A stretch of DNA of 35,973 nucleotides from an uncultured Clostridia bacterium (GTDB lineage Bacteria > Bacillota > Clostridia > Christensenellales > Borkfalkiaceae): contig CAKNLK010000022.1 in NCBI GenBank assembly GCA_930989535.1, positions 1-35,973 of the forward strand, written 5' to 3'. Shown here piece by piece: positions 25,228-35,017 of the stretch; the stretch's first letter is position 1, and every line of letters starts with the position of its first letter. A model generated the notes under the pieces. It searched no databases. It was not told the origin of the DNA and saw only the letters and a program-made list of their open reading frames with translations. Made by a program: the position numbers and the translations under genes.

Positions 25228-25947
25228 TCAGTTGACCGTGTACATCTGGCGGTACGGGTTGTCGCTGTTCGGGGTGAGGCGGAAATAGGACGCATTCACA
25301 AAGGCACCCTCTTCCTGCCCGAACTCCCTGCACCACTCGCGCACCAACTCCGCCGCGTCCTCGGGGAGACGTTCGATTTTTTCGGCGCGCACCTGTGCGG
25401 GGAGCTTTGTCGGAATTTGCCCGCAGCGCAGGTAAATTTCGCCGCCGTGCATACCCGTGCCGCAGAAATTGCCGATAATCGGCTTGCCGTCGGTATGGTT
25501 CCCGAGCACGACGATGGTGCCGCCCGCCTGGTACTCGCCGAGAAAGCTCCCCGTTCTGCCGCCGATGACGATGGCGGGCTTGTTCTCTTTGTACGCCTTC
25601 ATGTGGATGCCGCAGCGATAGCCTGCGTCCCCGCGGATGAAGATTTTTCCGCCGCGCATGGCGTAACCGGTGGCGTCGCCCGCGCTGCCGCCGACGACGA
25701 TTTGCCCGCCGTTCATCGTGTCGCCCGTCGCCTCCTGCACGTTGCCGTATACGCGGATGCGCGCGCCGTTGAGGTAGGCGCCCAAAGCGTTGCCGGGCGT
25801 GCCGCCGACGGCGATCTCCTTATCCGCAAGCCCCGTGCCGATGTAGCGCTGGCCCACGCAGTTGGCGATGTATATATCCTTTTCTTCGCAGGCGCGCACC
25901 CGCTCGTTAAGTTCGGCAAAGTGCATGCCGCTCGCATCGATTTTCAT
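25228..25947 (-). CDS. Glutamate synthase GXGXG-domain subunit (GltB3 type)
   Basis: A 239-residue stand-alone version of the C-terminal beta-helix domain of glutamate synthase. Repeated Gly-rich turns are obvious: VGGTPGNALGAYLNGARIRV, NGGQIVVGGSAGDATGYAMR and FCGTGMHGGEIYLRC. In bacterial enzymes this domain is fused to the FMN domain. The separate form is typical of the archaeal-type split enzyme, where it holds the two catalytic domains together. It starts 2 bases after the oxidoreductase gene and is followed almost at once by the ANTAR gene. Confidence 0.92.
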   Translation of the reverse strand: MKIDASGMHFAELNERVRACEEKDIYIANCVGQRYIGTGLADKEIAVGGTPGNALGAYLNGARIRVYGNVQEATGDTMNGGQIVVGGSAGDATGYAMRGGKIFIRGDAGYRCGIHMKAYKENKPAIVIGGRTGSFLGEYQAGGTIVVLGNHTDGKPIIGNFCGTGMHGGEIYLRCGQIPTKLPAQVRAEKIERLPEDAAELVREWCREFGQEEGAFVNASYFRLTPNSDNPYRQMYTVN

Positions 25948-25949
25948 AC

Positions 25950-27179
25950 CTATACCTCCCGCGCGAGCATCCTCTCGCGCGCCGCCTGCGGGAACGCCGC
26001 CAGATTCGGCGCGCCCTCCAGCGATTTGAAATCCACCTCGGACAGGGGCGTTTTATTGCGGACGAGCGAAGTGTAGATGCCCGCCCGCTCGGGCGAATTG
26101 ACGAGGATAAAACCCTTCAGAACGCCGTCCTTGCAGAAAAATTTGCGGTACACGTTCCCTTCCGCCTGCACGAAACTCTCGCCTTCATAGGTGCCCGCCG
26201 TGAGGACGTGCGAGCCGAAAAAGCCGATGGCGTTGAGGGGCATCGCGTTGGCAAACGCCGCTTCCCCGCCCGCCATGTTGACGCCCGCGGTATACCCCTG
26301 CCGATAGGCGTTGGGCAGGAGCGCGAGCACCTTGCGCACGCCTGAAGTGATGTCGAAGCTCTCCGCGCAGTCGCCAGCCGCGTACACGTTTTGCAAAGAC
26401 GTCTGCTGTTTTTCGTCCGTGACGATGCCGCGGCTCACCTCGCCGCCCGCATCCTTAACGAGCTCGGTATTCGGGCGCACGCCCACCGCGACGACGAGGA
26501 TATCGAAGGGAATCTCCTTCCCGCTCTTTAAATGCGCGGTGTTGCCTTCGAACTTTGCGACGCTGTCGGAGAGATAGAATTTTGCGCCCTTTCCCTCCAG
26601 TTCGCGGCGGACGACGGCCGCGCCCGCGTCGTCTAAAATGCTGGGCAGAATGCGCCCCGCCATATCCACCACGGACACCGACTTCACCCGTTCCAAGATG
26701 CCCTCGAGGCATTTCAGCCCGATGAGCCCCGCGCCGATGATCAGCACATTTTTCCGCTTGGAGAGAACTTTTTCGAGGGAGAGCGCGTCCTGCAAGGTCA
26801 TAAAGTTGAATTTATTCTTTACGCCCCCGATGCCCTCCATGGGCGGCTCGAAGGGGCGCGAACCCGTTGCTACGAGCAGTTTGTCGTAGGGAATCTCTTC
26901 ACCGCCCCGTAGCACGACCTTTTGCGCGGCGGCATCGATTTTTTCGGCGCGAACGCCGAGCAGGGCGCGCACCTTATTCTTTTCATAGAAGTCGGCGGGG
27001 CGGTAGAGCATACGATGCCTGTCCGTCGCGCCCAACAGATAATAGGATATGAGCGGGCGGCCGTAGGCTGCAAACGGCTCGTCGGAAATAATCGTGATTT
27101 CCCCGTCCGCATCGACGCTGCGGATACCCTCGACGCAGGCGATGCCCGCCGCCGAATTTCCGATAATGACGTATTTCAT
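25950..27179 (-). CDS. FAD-dependent NAD(P)H oxidoreductase of the glutamate synthase cluster
   Basis: A 409-residue pyridine-nucleotide disulfide-type oxidoreductase without the redox disulfide. Two dinucleotide-binding motifs are visible: the FAD site at the N-terminus (VIIGNSAAGIACVEG) and the NAD(P) site NVLIIGAGLIGLKCLEGI near residue 145, plus the FAD-binding VYAAGDCAESFD. It probably passes electrons from NAD(P)H through the adjacent ferredoxin-like subunit to glutamate synthase, since it lies between those genes. It starts directly after the ferredoxin gene's stop codon. Substrate preference (NADH or NADPH) cannot be told. Confidence 0.88.
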   Translation of the reverse strand: MKYVIIGNSAAGIACVEGIRSVDADGEITIISDEPFAAYGRPLISYYLLGATDRHRMLYRPADFYEKNKVRALLGVRAEKIDAAAQKVVLRGGEEIPYDKLLVATGSRPFEPPMEGIGGVKNKFNFMTLQDALSLEKVLSKRKNVLIIGAGLIGLKCLEGILERVKSVSVVDMAGRILPSILDDAGAAVVRRELEGKGAKFYLSDSVAKFEGNTAHLKSGKEIPFDILVVAVGVRPNTELVKDAGGEVSRGIVTDEKQQTSLQNVYAAGDCAESFDITSGVRKVLALLPNAYRQGYTAGVNMAGGEAAFANAMPLNAIGFFGSHVLTAGTYEGESFVQAEGNVYRKFFCKDGVLKGFILVNSPERAGIYTSLVRNKTPLSEVDFKSLEGAPNLAAFPQAARERMLAREV

Positions 27180-27614
27180 CTATCTCTCCTCATACACGAT
27201 GGCGTTGTTCGGGCAGTGCTTTACGCAGTTCGGCTCGCCGCACAGGTTGTCGGTGCAAAGCTGGCACTTCATGGCGGCGTGGCCGCTCGGCGCGGGCATG
27301 ACCGCCCCGTACGGGCAGACCAGAACGCAGGTGAGGCACCCGACGCACTTGTTTTGGTCGATGCGCACCACGCCGTCCTCCCCCTTCGAGAGGGCGCCCG
27401 AGATACAGCTCTGCACGCAGATTGCATCCTTGCAGTGGCGGCAGTTGACGGCAAAGTGCACCTCGCCGCTGTCCTCCACCCTGATTTTGGGATGAATGGT
27501 TTTGCCCTTGAGCGCCTTGACCATGTCGGTCAGCCCCGAGTTCGCGAAGGCGCATTCGTATTCGCAGAGGTGGCAGCCGAGGCACCATTTTTCGTTGACG
27601 TATATGCGTTTCAT
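27180..27614 (-). CDS. Polyferredoxin-like 4Fe-4S electron-transfer subunit
   Basis: A 144-residue iron-sulfur protein with a DmsB/HycB-like cysteine ladder: CLGCHLCEYEC, CRHCKDAICVQSC, CVGCLTCVLVCPYG and CQLCTDNLCGEPNCVKHC. That is enough Cys for up to four clusters. It should shuttle electrons between the NAD(P)H oxidoreductase encoded next and the glutamate synthase core encoded before it. The start at 27614 has GGGAGG upstream, and the gap to the preceding gene is 15 bases. Confidence 0.88.
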   Translation of the reverse strand: MKRIYVNEKWCLGCHLCEYECAFANSGLTDMVKALKGKTIHPKIRVEDSGEVHFAVNCRHCKDAICVQSCISGALSKGEDGVVRIDQNKCVGCLTCVLVCPYGAVMPAPSGHAAMKCQLCTDNLCGEPNCVKHCPNNAIVYEER

Positions 27615-27629
27615 GAATATTCCTCCCGC

Positions 27630-29138
27630 CTACATGGACTCGCCCGCGTACTTGATACCGAGGAGATTCAGCTCGGTGTCCGTCAGCCCTATGCCGCGCA
27701 GCATGAGCCTATTGCCGCGCAGCGCCTCGATGGAGTTGATGCCCATGCCGCCCATCATCTCCTGAATTTCGTGGTTCCACGCCGTGACGAGATTGACGAG
27801 CCGCTTGTACCCGATATCGGGGTTGAGCCGCTTTACGAGGTCGGGCCGCTGGGTGGCGATGCCCCAGTTGCATTTGCCCTCGTGGCAGCTGCGGCAGAGG
27901 TGGCAACCGAGCGCCAACAGCGCCGCCGTGCCGATATAGCAGGCGTCCGCGCCCAGCGCGATGGCCTTGATTACGTCTGCACTCGAGCGGATGGAGCCGC
28001 CGACGAGGATGGAAACCTCGTCGCGGATGCCCTCGTCGCGCAGCCGCTGATCGATTTGGGCGAGCGCGAGCTCGATGGGGATGCCCACGTTGTCGCGGAT
28101 GCGGGTGGGCGCCGCGCCCGTGCCGCCGCGGTAGCCGTCGATGGCGATGATATCCGCGCCGCTGCGCGCGATGCCGCTGGCGATCGCCGCCGCGTTGTGC
28201 ACCGCCGCGATTTTGACGATGACGGGCTTTTTGTATTCCGTCGCTTCCTTTAAGGAGTACACGAGCTGGCGCAAATCCTCAATCGAATAGATATCGTGGT
28301 GCGGCGCGGGGGAGATGGCGTCCACTCCCTGCGGAATCATGCGCGTTTCGGACACGTCCGCCGAAATTTTCGCGCCCGGCAGGTGCCCGCCGATGCCCGG
28401 CTTTGCGCCCTGCCCCATCTTGATTTCAATGGCCGCGGCGCTCTCCAGATAGTCCTTGAACACGCCGAAGCGGCCGCTCGCTACCTGCACGATGGTGTTT
28501 TTGCCGTATTTGTAGAAATCCTTGTGCAGGCCGCCCTCGCCCGTGTTGTAGTAGGTGCCCAGCTCCTCCGCCGCCCGCGCGAGCGATTCGTGCGCGTTGT
28601 AACTGATGGAGCCGTAGCTCATCGCCGAAAACAGGACGGGAACCTTGAGTTTGAGCTGGGGCGCGAGGGTGTTTTTGAGTTTCCCCTGTTCGTCCCGCTC
28701 GATCTTCGCGGCGCGCTTGCCGAGGTACAGCTGCGTTTCCATCGGCTCGCGTAAGGGATCGATGGGCGGGTTTGTGACCTGCGAGGCGTTGACGAGCATC
28801 CTGTCCCAATAGACGGGGTACGGCTTGGGGTTGCCCATCGAGGAGAGGAGCACCCCGCCCGTGTTTGCCTGCTTGTAGACCTCGTTGATGGTCTGATTGT
28901 CCCAGTTGGCGTTGATTTTATAGGTATCGTCCGACTTGACGATCTTCAAAGCGTGCGTCGGGCAGAGGCAGACGCAGCGGTGGCAGTTGACGCACTTGGA
29001 ATCGTCCGCCTTCATTTTTCCCGTTTCGGAGTCGAAGGAATGCACGAGGTTGGCGCACTGCCGCTCGCACACGCGGCAGGCGATGCACTTATCGGAATTG
29101 CGGATAACCTCGTATTCCGGCTGTATGTACATATTCAT
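27630..29138 (-). CDS. Glutamate synthase FMN subunit with ferredoxin domain (GltB2 type)
   Basis: A 502-residue catalytic subunit making glutamate from 2-oxoglutarate and ammonia. The N-terminus holds two 4Fe-4S motifs (CIACRVCERQC and CVNCHRCVCLCP), a hallmark of the archaeal-type enzyme. The FMN barrel follows: VPVLFSAMSYGSISYNAHES, MGQGAKPGIGGHLPGAKI, and IIAIDGYRGGTGAAPT, ending with the 3Fe-4S cysteines in GCHLCRSCHEGKCNWG. The start overlaps the stop of the amidotransferase gene (ATGA), so the two halves of the enzyme are made in step. Ammonia is presumably supplied by that amidotransferase. Confidence 0.95.
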   Translation of the reverse strand: MNMYIQPEYEVIRNSDKCIACRVCERQCANLVHSFDSETGKMKADDSKCVNCHRCVCLCPTHALKIVKSDDTYKINANWDNQTINEVYKQANTGGVLLSSMGNPKPYPVYWDRMLVNASQVTNPPIDPLREPMETQLYLGKRAAKIERDEQGKLKNTLAPQLKLKVPVLFSAMSYGSISYNAHESLARAAEELGTYYNTGEGGLHKDFYKYGKNTIVQVASGRFGVFKDYLESAAAIEIKMGQGAKPGIGGHLPGAKISADVSETRMIPQGVDAISPAPHHDIYSIEDLRQLVYSLKEATEYKKPVIVKIAAVHNAAAIASGIARSGADIIAIDGYRGGTGAAPTRIRDNVGIPIELALAQIDQRLRDEGIRDEVSILVGGSIRSSADVIKAIALGADACYIGTAALLALGCHLCRSCHEGKCNWGIATQRPDLVKRLNPDIGYKRLVNLVTAWNHEIQEMMGGMGINSIEALRGNRLMLRGIGLTDTELNLLGIKYAGESM

Positions 29139-30238
29139 CGCGCAAGCCCTCCCTTGCCGTACAGTTCAAAGACGACCGCCTCGCCGCCCGCAGGCGACCA
29201 GACGCGGTCGAGATTCGGCTCGATCTTGCGTATCGCGCTCTCCTCGCTGGAAATGTACGCCCTGTCCCCTTTCTCCGCGCACACCATCGAGCGCAGTTTG
29301 AGCCGGTCGCCCAGCGCCATCAAGCCGCCCGTGTAGCCCAAAATGATGGAAAACGGCCCCGTTACGAGCAGCGAGGGGAACATGCGGCGCAGCAGCGTTT
29401 CCTGCTCTTTCGCCTCCTCCCCTTTATCGGCGATGGTCGACCAGAAGGACGCGGCGAGCACGTGCGCCGTCTCTTCGAGCGTCAGCCCGCGGCGGCGCAC
29501 AAGGTAATCGATGATGTAGGTGATGACCTCGGTATCCGTCTGCAGGGTGCATTTGTAGCCGAACATTTCGATGTAGCGGCGGTTGGCGTCGTACGAGGAA
29601 ATTTCGCCGTTGTGCACGACGGAAAAATCCAACAGCCCGAAGGGGTGCGCGCCGCCCCACCAGCCGGGGGTGTTCGTGGGGTAGCGGCCGTGGCAGGTCC
29701 AGGCGTAACCCTCGTATTCCTCCAGGCGGTAAAAGCGGCCGATGTCCTCGGGGTAGCCCACCCCCTTGAAGATGCCCATGTTCTTGCCGGACGAAAAGAC
29801 GTACGCGCCCGCAATCTCCGCATTGATGCGGTTGACGCACCGCGCCACATACTCGCGCTCGTCGAGGTGGCTGTTCGCGAGTTTCTGCGGCAGCGGCGCG
29901 AGAAAGTAGCGGAAGATGAGCGGCTCGTCGGTCACGGACGGGAGCTTGCGCGTCTGTATCTCGGAGGAATAGACGATTTCAAAGTGCCGGCGAATGAACG
30001 CCTCCGCGCCCTCCTGCGCCTCCTTTTTGTCGTAAAAGAGGTGGAAAGCGTAAAAATCCTTGTAGTGCGGGTAGATGCCGTAGCCCGCGAACCCGCCGCC
30101 CAGGCCGTTGGAGCGGTCGTGCATGACGGAAATCGCCTCGATCATCCCCTCGCCCGTCATGCCCCTGCCGCTGCGGTCGATGACGCCCGTGACCGCGCAG
30201 CCGGACGGATCCCTGAATTGTCCTTCTTTCGGAAGCAT
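29135..30238 (-). CDS. Glutamate synthase class II amidotransferase subunit (GltB1 type)
   Basis: A 367-residue stand-alone glutaminase domain. The probable nucleophile is Cys14 in PSGCAVTGVIDRSG, so the short leader peptide should be cut off to expose it, as in class II amidotransferases. Other marks: YPTNTPGWWGGAHPFGLLDF and VVHNGEISSYDANRRYIEMF, then TLQTDTEVITYIIDYLVRR. It would release ammonia from glutamine for the FMN subunit. The frame is open to 30322, but the promoter at 30281-30310 lies there, so the start is 30238, with GGGAG about 10 bases upstream. It is the first gene of the ten-gene run. Confidence 0.9.
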   Translation of the reverse strand: MLPKEGQFRDPSGCAVTGVIDRSGRGMTGEGMIEAISVMHDRSNGLGGGFAGYGIYPHYKDFYAFHLFYDKKEAQEGAEAFIRRHFEIVYSSEIQTRKLPSVTDEPLIFRYFLAPLPQKLANSHLDEREYVARCVNRINAEIAGAYVFSSGKNMGIFKGVGYPEDIGRFYRLEEYEGYAWTCHGRYPTNTPGWWGGAHPFGLLDFSVVHNGEISSYDANRRYIEMFGYKCTLQTDTEVITYIIDYLVRRRGLTLEETAHVLAASFWSTIADKGEEAKEQETLLRRMFPSLLVTGPFSIILGYTGGLMALGDRLKLRSMVCAEKGDRAYISSEESAIRKIEPNLDRVWSPAGGEAVVFELYGKGGLAR

Positions 30239-30280
30239 AGTTTTTGCTCTCCCTGCGTAAAAATTTTCAATAACGCGTTT

Positions 30281-30310
30281 ATTATAATCTTGCATGCGCT
30301 TTGCCGTCAA
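30281..30310 (-). promoter_or_regulatory. Promoter of the glutamate synthase-ANTAR-asnB operon
   Basis: On the minus strand TTGACG (30305-30310), 18 bases, TATAAT (30281-30286). The leader is only about 35 bases and has no terminator, unlike glnA. Confidence 0.8.
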
Positions 30311-30480
30311 GCAGGCGGGCAAAATTCGTTTTTTCGCTATTTTGAATGGAAAATATAAGTAAAACTATCGTTTAGCGCCGCTGATACCCCCTATAAGCGC
30401 AGATTATGTAAAAATACTTACTATGCGTATATTTAATATTTTTTGTATTGCGCGCGACGGTTTTTTGTAAAAACGCAGAA
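30311..30480. other. AT-rich intergenic segment without a gene
   Basis: An unusually AT-rich stretch for this window, with an AGCGC...AGCGC... style inverted pair near 30373-30401 and many T and A runs. No coding sequence is visible. It may hold regulatory sites for the glutamate synthase promoter or a small RNA ending at the hairpin at 30481. Confidence 0.4.
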
Positions 30481-30518
30481 GTGCGCCCCGCCGAACCCGG
30501 CGAGGCGCACCCCTTTTT
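30481..30518. terminator. Strong hairpin with T-run on the plus side
   Basis: GTGCGCC (30481-30487) and GGCGCAC (30504-30510) with an inner GCCG/CGGC stem, followed on the plus strand by CCCTTTTTAT. On the minus strand the T-tract is less direct (TTCTGCGTTTTT). It may end amt transcription or an unseen plus-strand transcript. Confidence 0.6.
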
Positions 30519-30550
30519 ATGAGAGAGCAAGTGTAAGCATTTTAGTTATT

Positions 30551-30615
30551 CACGAAAACCTCGGGTTTCCCCTCTCGGCGTTTCGCAGGCGACAGCTCGC
30601 CAAGAAATGCCGAAA
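30551..30615 (+). repeat. Structured intergenic repeat, copy 5 (3' part only)
   Basis: A fragment with AAAACC-TCG-GGTTTCCCCTC is followed by the terminal hairpin, CTCGGCGTTTCGCAGGCG-ACAGCT-CGCC then AAGAAATGCCG. It is almost the same hairpin as in copy 6 but with one G-U pair replacing A-U. It ends 8 bases from the amt stop codon. The front hairpins and central stem are absent. Confidence 0.65.
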
Positions 30616-30623
30616 CTCCTTTT

Positions 30624-32342
30624 CTACTCGTCCTGCAGCGCGTCGTAGCCGCTCTCGCCCGTGCGGACGCGGACAACGTCTTCCACGTCGTAGACGAAGA
30701 TCTTGCCGTCGCCGATGTGCCCGGTGTACAGCGCCTTGCGCGCCGCCGCAACGACTTCATCGACGGGGACTTTGCTTACGACCACTTCGACCTTGACCTT
30801 GGGCAGGAGATCCATATCCACCTTGACGCCGCGGTAGTATTCGCTCGCACCCTTCTGCACGCCGCAGCCGAGCACCTGCGTGACCGTAAGCCCCGTGACG
30901 CCGATGGCGCCGAGCGCTTGCTTCAAATCTTCAAACTTGGACTGCTTGGTCAGGATGACCACCTTGGAGAGCTTTGCCCCCGCCTCGCTGCTCTCCCTGA
31001 CGGCGGGCACGGTGGTATCGACCACGGTGACGCCCGCAGGCTCCGCCGGGGTAAACCCTTCGGGATCAATCATCTCTGCCGCAAGAGGCGCGGCCACAAA
31101 ATCGGCATAGGCGCTGGGCAGACCGTGTTCGTGTTTATCCAGCCCTTCGATCTCCTCGATGCGCGAGGCGCGGATGCCGCAGGTGTGTTTGAGGATCTGG
31201 AACAGGGCGACCATGCAGACGATTGTCCACGCCGCGATGCAGACGATGCCGAGCAGCTGCACGGCAAGCTGTGAAAAGTTCCCCGTATAGAACAGCCCCG
31301 TGCTCGTGGAGAACAGCCCGCAGGCGATGGTACCCCACAGCCCGTTCGCACCGTGTACGGCAATCGCGCCGACGGGGTCGTCGATGTGCAGCTTTTTGTC
31401 GATGACTTCGACCGCGACGTCGACGAGAATGCCCGCGATCAGGCCGATGAAGAACGCGCCGACCACATCGACCACCGCGCAGCCCGCCGTAACGGCGACA
31501 AGGCCTGCGAGGGAGCCGTTGAGCGTCATGGAAACGTCCGGCTTTTTGTTTTTGATCCAGGTATAGACCATTGTGGAGATGGTCGACGTTGCGGTGGCGA
31601 CGGTGGTGACGACGAGGATCTGTGCGAGCTGCGCCACATCCGAAGCGGCCGCGCCGTTGAAGCCGTACCAGCAGAACCAGAGGATGAACACGCCGAGCGC
31701 GCCGACGGTGAGGTTATGTCCCGGAATGGCGCGGACGTATACCGCTTTTTTGCGCTCGAGGGTGGGTTTGCCGTCCTTATCGAGGTACTTTCCCCAGCGC
31801 GGGCCGAGGATGAGCGCGCCGATGAAGGAAGAGATGCCGCCGACCATGTGGATGAGCGAAGAGCCGGCGAAATCGATGTAGGTCACGCCCAGGATTTCCT
31901 GCGTGAGCCAGCCGCCGCCCCACACCCAGTGCGCTTCGATGGGATAGACGACTGCGCTGATGACGAGGGAATAGATGCAGTAGGAAAGGAACTTCGTGCG
32001 TTCCGCCATGGCGCCCGAAACGATGGTTGCGGTGGTGGCGCAGAACACGAGGTTAAAGAAGAAAGTCGACCAGTCGTAGTTCGCAAAGTCGGTGAACACG
32101 CCGAGGTTGGGGATGCCGACGAGGCCGAAGAGAGCGTCCTCTCCCATCAAAAGCCCGGCGCCGAGCAGTACGAAAACGATGGTGCCGAGGCAGAAGTCGA
32201 GCAGGTTTTTCATGATGATGTTGCCCGCGTTTTTGGCACGGGTGAATCCCGTTTCCACCATGGCAAAGCCTGCCTGCATGAACCAGACGAGGATAGCGCC
32301 GATCAGGAACCAGACGCCCGTCGAGCCGAATATGCCGTCCAT
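30624..32342 (-). CDS. amt: Ammonium transporter fused to a PII signalling domain
   Basis: A 572-residue fusion. Residues 1 to about 410 form an Amt channel of eleven membrane helices; the conserved motifs include AGSSLIHMVGG and AVHGANGLWGTIACG, the latter with a pore histidine. After a linker, the last 110 residues are a complete PII (GlnB/GlnK) domain: VVILTKQSKFEDLKQALGAI, a T-loop with GASEYYRG, and the ending GDGKIFVYDVEDVVRVRTGE. Free PII proteins plug Amt pores when nitrogen is plentiful; here the plug would be tethered. The start at 32342 has GGAGG 9 bases upstream. Neighbours are glnA upstream and glutamate synthase downstream. Amt-PII fusions are known in Clostridia. Confidence 0.95.
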   Translation of the reverse strand: MDGIFGSTGVWFLIGAILVWFMQAGFAMVETGFTRAKNAGNIIMKNLLDFCLGTIVFVLLGAGLLMGEDALFGLVGIPNLGVFTDFANYDWSTFFFNLVFCATTATIVSGAMAERTKFLSYCIYSLVISAVVYPIEAHWVWGGGWLTQEILGVTYIDFAGSSLIHMVGGISSFIGALILGPRWGKYLDKDGKPTLERKKAVYVRAIPGHNLTVGALGVFILWFCWYGFNGAAASDVAQLAQILVVTTVATATSTISTMVYTWIKNKKPDVSMTLNGSLAGLVAVTAGCAVVDVVGAFFIGLIAGILVDVAVEVIDKKLHIDDPVGAIAVHGANGLWGTIACGLFSTSTGLFYTGNFSQLAVQLLGIVCIAAWTIVCMVALFQILKHTCGIRASRIEEIEGLDKHEHGLPSAYADFVAAPLAAEMIDPEGFTPAEPAGVTVVDTTVPAVRESSEAGAKLSKVVILTKQSKFEDLKQALGAIGVTGLTVTQVLGCGVQKGASEYYRGVKVDMDLLPKVKVEVVVSKVPVDEVVAAARKALYTGHIGDGKIFVYDVEDVVRVRTGESGYDALQDE

Positions 32343-32373
32343 AAGAAATACCTCCGAAATTTGTTGACGAATT

Positions 32374-32402
32374 TTTATACGGTTTTATATTTAAATAATT
32401 AA
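32374..32402 (-). promoter_or_regulatory. Weak candidate promoter of amt
   Basis: On the minus strand TATAAA (32374-32379) with a poor -35 (TTAATT) 17 bases upstream. It overlaps the left end of the structured repeat, so the repeat may have contributed this AT-rich sequence. Confidence 0.3.
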
Positions 32403-32625
32403 ATGCGCGTTCCAAAACGACGCTTTTGGATAAGCGCACTCAATTTGTCGCATACCTGCGGCTTTTGCAGGAAAGGTGAAGCCGCGCGATTTTATAATAT
32501 GCGTGCGCCTATTTATCGCGCGGCGAGGAAAACTCCGAACGCCGCGCCGCTTACAAAACGGCGCGCGTTGGGGTTGTCCTCAACTCTCGGCATTTCGCAG
32601 GCGACAGCTCGCCGAGAAATGCGAG
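32381..32625 (+). repeat. Structured intergenic repeat, copy 6 (complete)
   Basis: It begins GGTTTTATATTTAAATAATT. Then TCCAAAA-CGACGC-TTTTGGA (32411-32430) inside GCGC/GCGC; GTCGCA-TACC-TGCGGC (32447-32462) with one U-G pair; GGAAAGGTGAA; and a 10-bp stem, 32481-32490 with 32515-32524, around a 24-base loop with AATATGCGTGC. The GAGGA...TCCTC stem (32525-32581) carries a GC-rich inner hairpin. The terminal hairpin 32586-32625 has loop ACAGCT and a purine internal loop. It ends 5 bases from the glnA stop codon. Confidence 0.88.
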
Positions 32626-32630
32626 AATTG

Positions 32631-34718
<2,088 letters not shown>

Positions 34719-34745
34719 AACTTTGTCCTCCTCATAAAAACTGCA

Positions 34746-34839
34746 AAACAAAAAGGCGCCGCGGCGAAGCTCCCCGCACGGGAACCCCGATCCGCAACGC
34801 CTTTGTTGCCTTGAATATTTTTTCCGCTTCGGAATTTAT
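34746..34839 (-). promoter_or_regulatory. glnA leader with terminator and ANTAR-type antiterminator
   Basis: Minus-strand RNA. A long stem, AAAGGCGTTGCGG (34804-34792) with CCGCGGCGCCTTT (34764-34752), including two U-G pairs, is followed by TTGTTTT: an intrinsic terminator before the glnA start. Its left arm overlaps a competing hairpin, GCAAC-AAAGGC-GTTGC (34809-34794), whose hexaloop has A at position 1 and G at position 4, the ANTAR-target rule. A second hairpin, TTCC-GAAGC-GGAA (34834-34822), lies 12 bases upstream, where the first ANTAR hairpin should be, but its loop does not fit the rule. An ANTAR protein is encoded at 24705-25226. Confidence 0.65.
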
Positions 34840-34845
34840 GCCACG

Positions 34846-34875
34846 ATTATAGTACCCGAAACCCGCTTTTGTCAA
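34846..34875 (-). promoter_or_regulatory. glnA promoter
   Basis: On the minus strand TTGACA (34870-34875), 18 bases, TATAAT (34846-34851). The transcript should start near 34839, giving a leader of about 120 bases. Confidence 0.88.
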
Positions 34876-35017
34876 TCAAACGGCGGAAATTCGTTTTATC
34901 ACGAAATTTTATACCCGCTATTAACAAGGCTGAACAAACGCCGCTCCGCCCGCATACCCGCCCCCGATGCCCCGACGGCGCGCCTTTGGCGGCGCAATGC
35001 AATCGATCATATATCGA
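34876..35017. other. Intergenic segment with no recognised feature
   Basis: Between the glnA promoter and the cysS terminator I see a GC-rich stretch with a few short inverted repeats (for example GGCGCGCC near 34979) but no gene and no clear promoter. Confidence 0.4.

Noticed and set aside
32343-32380. ANTAR-type leader before amt
   Set aside because: The gap up to the start codon is short, with no terminator and no hexaloop hairpin.
32604-32609. ACAGCT loop of the terminal hairpins as an ANTAR target (A1, G4)
   Set aside because: Other copies have TCAGCT, breaking the A1 rule, and the hairpins are on the strand opposite to the nitrogen genes and after stop codons.
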